In this document: piece by piece, positions 7,359 to 9,367 of the stretch | How positions within the stretch are numbered: the first letter of the stretch is position 1 | How the letters are laid out: each line of letters starts with the position of its first letter | Source: Halanaerobiales bacterium | GTDB lineage: Bacteria; Bacillota_F; Halanaerobiia; Halanaerobiales; DTU029 | Direction: 5' to 3' | Assembly: GCA_016278415.1 (NCBI GenBank) | Contig: JADQBV010000445.1 | Location: 1-9,367 of the forward strand | Length of the DNA stretch: 9,367 nucleotides | Program-made: the position numbers and the translations under genes | Notes under the pieces: model-generated | Told to the model about the DNA's origin: nothing | Databases searched by the model: none | What the model saw: only the letters and a program-made list of their open reading frames with translations

Positions 7359-8396
7359 ATGGAAATTTTCATATATATAGGTTTACTTATATTATTTTTC
7401 CTTATTATTTTTTTGTTTTATTTAATATATATTTATATATATTATACGAGAAAAAGTAAAAAATTAAATAAACAACTAGACAATATTAATACTAGCTTGT
7501 CTCTTACATATGATGATTTTACTCTTAAGAACCCCTATAATATAAAAGGTAGCTTCCATAAAGCACAGTTACATACACATACGAACAAGAGTGATGGTAA
7601 ACTATCACCGGAAGAATTGGTAAAAAATTATAAAGAAAAGGGCTATTCTTTTCTGGCCATTACTGATCATGATAAGATTACTAAGCATCATGATCTTGAT
7701 GATGATGGATTTATCACAATTACTGGTGAAGAGATGACCTGGCCTAGACCCTTCTGGCCTTTAGGACAACATATGCTTAGACTATTTGTCAAGGAACGGA
7801 TTATATCAAAAGATCTTCAATATATTATTGATTATACGGGCAAGAAGGGAATTGTAGTTATCAATCATCCAAGCAGTTTTAGTGGTCTTGGTACTCAGTA
7901 TTGGGAATTAGAAAAATTATTAAACTTAAATAGAATATATTTTATAGAAATAGTAAATCACTTTTCTCAGGAAGAGAAAAACATTAAGTATTGGCATGAA
8001 TTATTAAAAAAGCTTGGTCCTGAAGAACCTATATGGGGTGTCGCTTCAGATGATGCTCATTTAAAGAAAGACATAGATAAAGAATGGTTGATGGTTAAAG
8101 TAAATACAATTTCTGAAAAGGCATTATATGAAGCATTAAGCAAAGGTGCATTTTACTCAACACAAGGTCCCAATTTAGAGTTTATTGTTAATAATAGATG
8201 TATTAAGATAAAATCTGATCAAATATTAGAATTGAAAATTATAGATGCTAATCATAAAATAAGAAAGACTATTCTGGGAACGGATTTCTCTTATACTGTT
8301 AAAGGAGATGAGGGATTTATTAGAGTTGAAGGATTAAATTTAGCTACAGATAAAAAGGTTTGGTCACAGCCATTTTGGCTTCAGAAGGAGATATAA
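7359..8396 (+). CDS. Membrane-anchored PHP-domain protein
   Basis: A 345-residue protein with one long N-terminal hydrophobic helix (about 3-29), a basic linker (YYTRKSKKLNK), then a PHP domain and a C-terminal beta-rich tail. PHP metal motifs in order are QLHTHT (H72, H74), KSDG (77-80), ITDHDK (D103, H104), TGEEMT (122-127), INHPS (H170), IEIVNH (E197, N200, H201) and ASDDAH (D231, D232, H234). The tail after about 288 ends with VWSQPFWL, resembling the last strand of CehA/McbA-type PHP proteins. The positive charges right after the helix favour a cytoplasmic catalytic domain by the positive-inside rule, although a cleaved or outward-facing arrangement is not excluded. GGTGGTGAT (7341-7349) is 9 bases before ATG 7359. 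It follows the GT39 gene by 40 bases, so co-transcription is likely. It is only distantly like the PHP protein at 2875-3552, so it is not a recent duplicate. Substrate unknown. Confidence 0.84.
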   Translation: MEIFIYIGLLILFFLIIFLFYLIYIYIYYTRKSKKLNKQLDNINTSLSLTYDDFTLKNPYNIKGSFHKAQLHTHTNKSDGKLSPEELVKNYKEKGYSFLAITDHDKITKHHDLDDDGFITITGEEMTWPRPFWPLGQHMLRLFVKERIISKDLQYIIDYTGKKGIVVINHPSSFSGLGTQYWELEKLLNLNRIYFIEIVNHFSQEEKNIKYWHELLKKLGPEEPIWGVASDDAHLKKDIDKEWLMVKVNTISEKALYEALSKGAFYSTQGPNLEFIVNNRCIKIKSDQILELKIIDANHKIRKTILGTDFSYTVKGDEGFIRVEGLNLATDKKVWSQPFWLQKEI

Positions 8397-8492
8397 TGGG
8401 TTTGAAAGAGAGGGGTTCATCACTCTATTAACATAATTGGCTTAGATTAAGAGATATTGAAAAAATTTAGTAATAGCTAAATAAATTGTGAT

Positions 8493-8498
8493 TATAAT
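8493..8498 (+). promoter_or_regulatory. Possible -10 box upstream of the GT2 gene
   Basis: A perfect TATAAT lies in the 130-base gap before the GT2 gene, about 28 bases before its ATG. No good -35 hexamer is found at 16-18 bases, and TG sits one base too far away for a standard extended -10. In DNA this AT-rich such a hexamer may occur by chance. The gap is the largest in the window, which makes a separate promoter here reasonable. Confidence 0.25.
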
Positions 8499-8513
8499 AA
8501 ATACTAGTAATAA

Positions 8514-8523
8514 GAGGGTGGTG
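8514..8523 (+). promoter_or_regulatory. Shine-Dalgarno site of the GT2 gene
   Basis: GAGGGTGGTG lies just before ATG 8527, with its GGTGG core (8517-8521) 5 bases from the start. It supports ATG 8527 as the first codon. Confidence 0.6.
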
Positions 8524-8526
8524 TTT

Positions 8527-9367
8527 ATGCAAAAAGATATATCTGTTATTATTCCGATATATTATGAAGAGGATAATATATATCCCTTGTATAATAGACT
8601 AGTTAAAGTTTTAAAAGAGGATATGGCTCTTGATTATGAAATAATTTTTGTCAATGATGGTAGTAAAGATAATTCTGTCAATATTATAAAAGAATTAATT
8701 GTAAAGGATCAATCAATACGCTTACTAGACTTCTCTAGAAACTTCGGTCATCAGATAGCCGTCACTGCTGGTATTGATCAATCAAAAGGGAATGTAGTTG
8801 TCTTAATAGATGCTGATCTACAGGATCCCCCTGAACTAATAGAAAAAATGTATCAAAAGTATCTTGAAGGATATGATGTAGTTTATGCTAAAAGGAAGAA
8901 TCGTATTGGCGAGTCATTTTTTAAGAAGTTTACAGCAAAAATGTTTTATAAAGTATTAAATTTAATAACAGAAATAAATATTCCTTTGGATACAGGAGAT
9001 TTTAGGTTAATGAGTTCCAGGGTGGTTGATCAATTGAAAAAGATGCCAGAGAAGAATAGATTTATTAGAGGTATGGTAACCTGGATAGGCTTTGAGCAGA
9101 CATATATTGAATATGACCGTGACAAAAGATATAGTGGAGAGACGGGATATTCACTAATGAAAATGGCTAAATTTTCTATGGATGGTATAACATCATTTTC
9201 CACATTTCCTCTTAAAATGGCTACAATTATGGGTAGCATTATTTCTATAGTTAGCTTTATTTATATCCTTAACATAGTTTATCTTAAGTTTTTTACACAT
9301 AATACTGTGCCCGGTTGGAGTTCGTTAATGGTATCTACTTTATTCTTAGGAGGATTTATACTCCTTA
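8527..9367 (+). CDS. Family 2 glycosyltransferase, GtrB/DPMS type (3' partial)
   Basis: The reading frame stays open from ATG 8527 to the window end (280 codons). It encodes a GT-A fold glycosyltransferase of the dolichol-phosphate mannose synthase/ArnC/GtrB group, which transfers a sugar from a nucleotide donor to polyprenyl phosphate on the cytoplasmic side. Motifs are ISVIIPIYYEEDNI (5-18), FVNDGSKDNS (41-50), the metal-binding DADLQDPPE (95-103), DTGDFRLMS (155-163) with the conserved DFRL, and RGMVTWIGF (181-189). After an amphipathic stretch, two hydrophobic segments begin at about 230-250 and 266-280, the pair of C-terminal helices typical of GtrB-like enzymes. Family members are usually a little over 300 residues, so only the last part of helix two and the tail are missing. 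The obvious client is the GT39 enzyme upstream, which needs a polyprenyl-phosphate sugar. The sugar is not predictable from these motifs. Confidence 0.88.
   Translation, partial: MQKDISVIIPIYYEEDNIYPLYNRLVKVLKEDMALDYEIIFVNDGSKDNSVNIIKELIVKDQSIRLLDFSRNFGHQIAVTAGIDQSKGNVVVLIDADLQDPPELIEKMYQKYLEGYDVVYAKRKNRIGESFFKKFTAKMFYKVLNLITEINIPLDTGDFRLMSSRVVDQLKKMPEKNRFIRGMVTWIGFEQTYIEYDRDKRYSGETGYSLMKMAKFSMDGITSFSTFPLKMATIMGSIISIVSFIYILNIVYLKFFTHNTVPGWSSLMVSTLFLGGFILL

Noticed and set aside
9030..9239. 69-codon open frame on the minus strand
   Set aside because: Opposite the GT2 gene, which is strongly supported by motifs; no motif on the reverse strand.

Overview
The window is a strongly AT-rich, densely packed, single-strand run of cell-envelope genes, all on the plus strand. 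Low GC, good Shine-Dalgarno (SD) sites and some TTG starts, together with an O-antigen-ligase-type protein and a lipid-A-disaccharide-synthase-related protein, suggest an anaerobic low-GC Firmicute with a diderm-type envelope, such as a member of Halanaerobiales. The taxonomic placement is inference from gene content and base composition; there is no rRNA or other marker here.

Layout. (1) 1-651: the C-terminal half of an LpxB-like glycosyltransferase, cut by the window start. (2) 738-1841: an O-antigen ligase/polymerase family membrane protein. (3) 1958-2856: a UbiA-family decaprenyl-phosphate phosphoribosyltransferase broken by a one-base frameshift near 2340, beside a perfect 12-bp palindrome. 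(4) 2875-3552: a cytosolic PHP-domain metallophosphoesterase-like protein, followed with a 32-base overlap by (5) 3521-4489, a flippase-like integral membrane protein of the UPF0104/LPG_synthase_TM family. (6) 4559-5647: a DUF362 protein. (7) 5750-7318: a GT39/ArnT-like membrane glycosyltransferase. (8) 7359-8396: a second PHP protein, this one with a membrane anchor. (9) 8527-9367: a GtrB/DPMS-type family 2 glycosyltransferase, cut by the window end.

How the genes may work together. The set reads as polyprenyl-phosphate-sugar chemistry. The GT2 enzyme would load a sugar onto polyprenyl phosphate, a flippase-like protein could help move lipid-linked material, and the GT39 enzyme would transfer the sugar to an acceptor on the outer face. 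The UbiA enzyme, if functional, would make polyprenyl-phosphoryl-5-phosphoribose, and the PHP protein immediately downstream is a candidate for removing its 5-phosphate. The LpxB-like enzyme and O-antigen ligase point to glycolipid or surface-polysaccharide assembly. The pathway connections are inference; the family assignments are well supported by motifs.

No RNA genes, mobile elements, CRISPR arrays or convincing rho-independent terminators were seen. No gene-free stretch exceeds about 130 bases.
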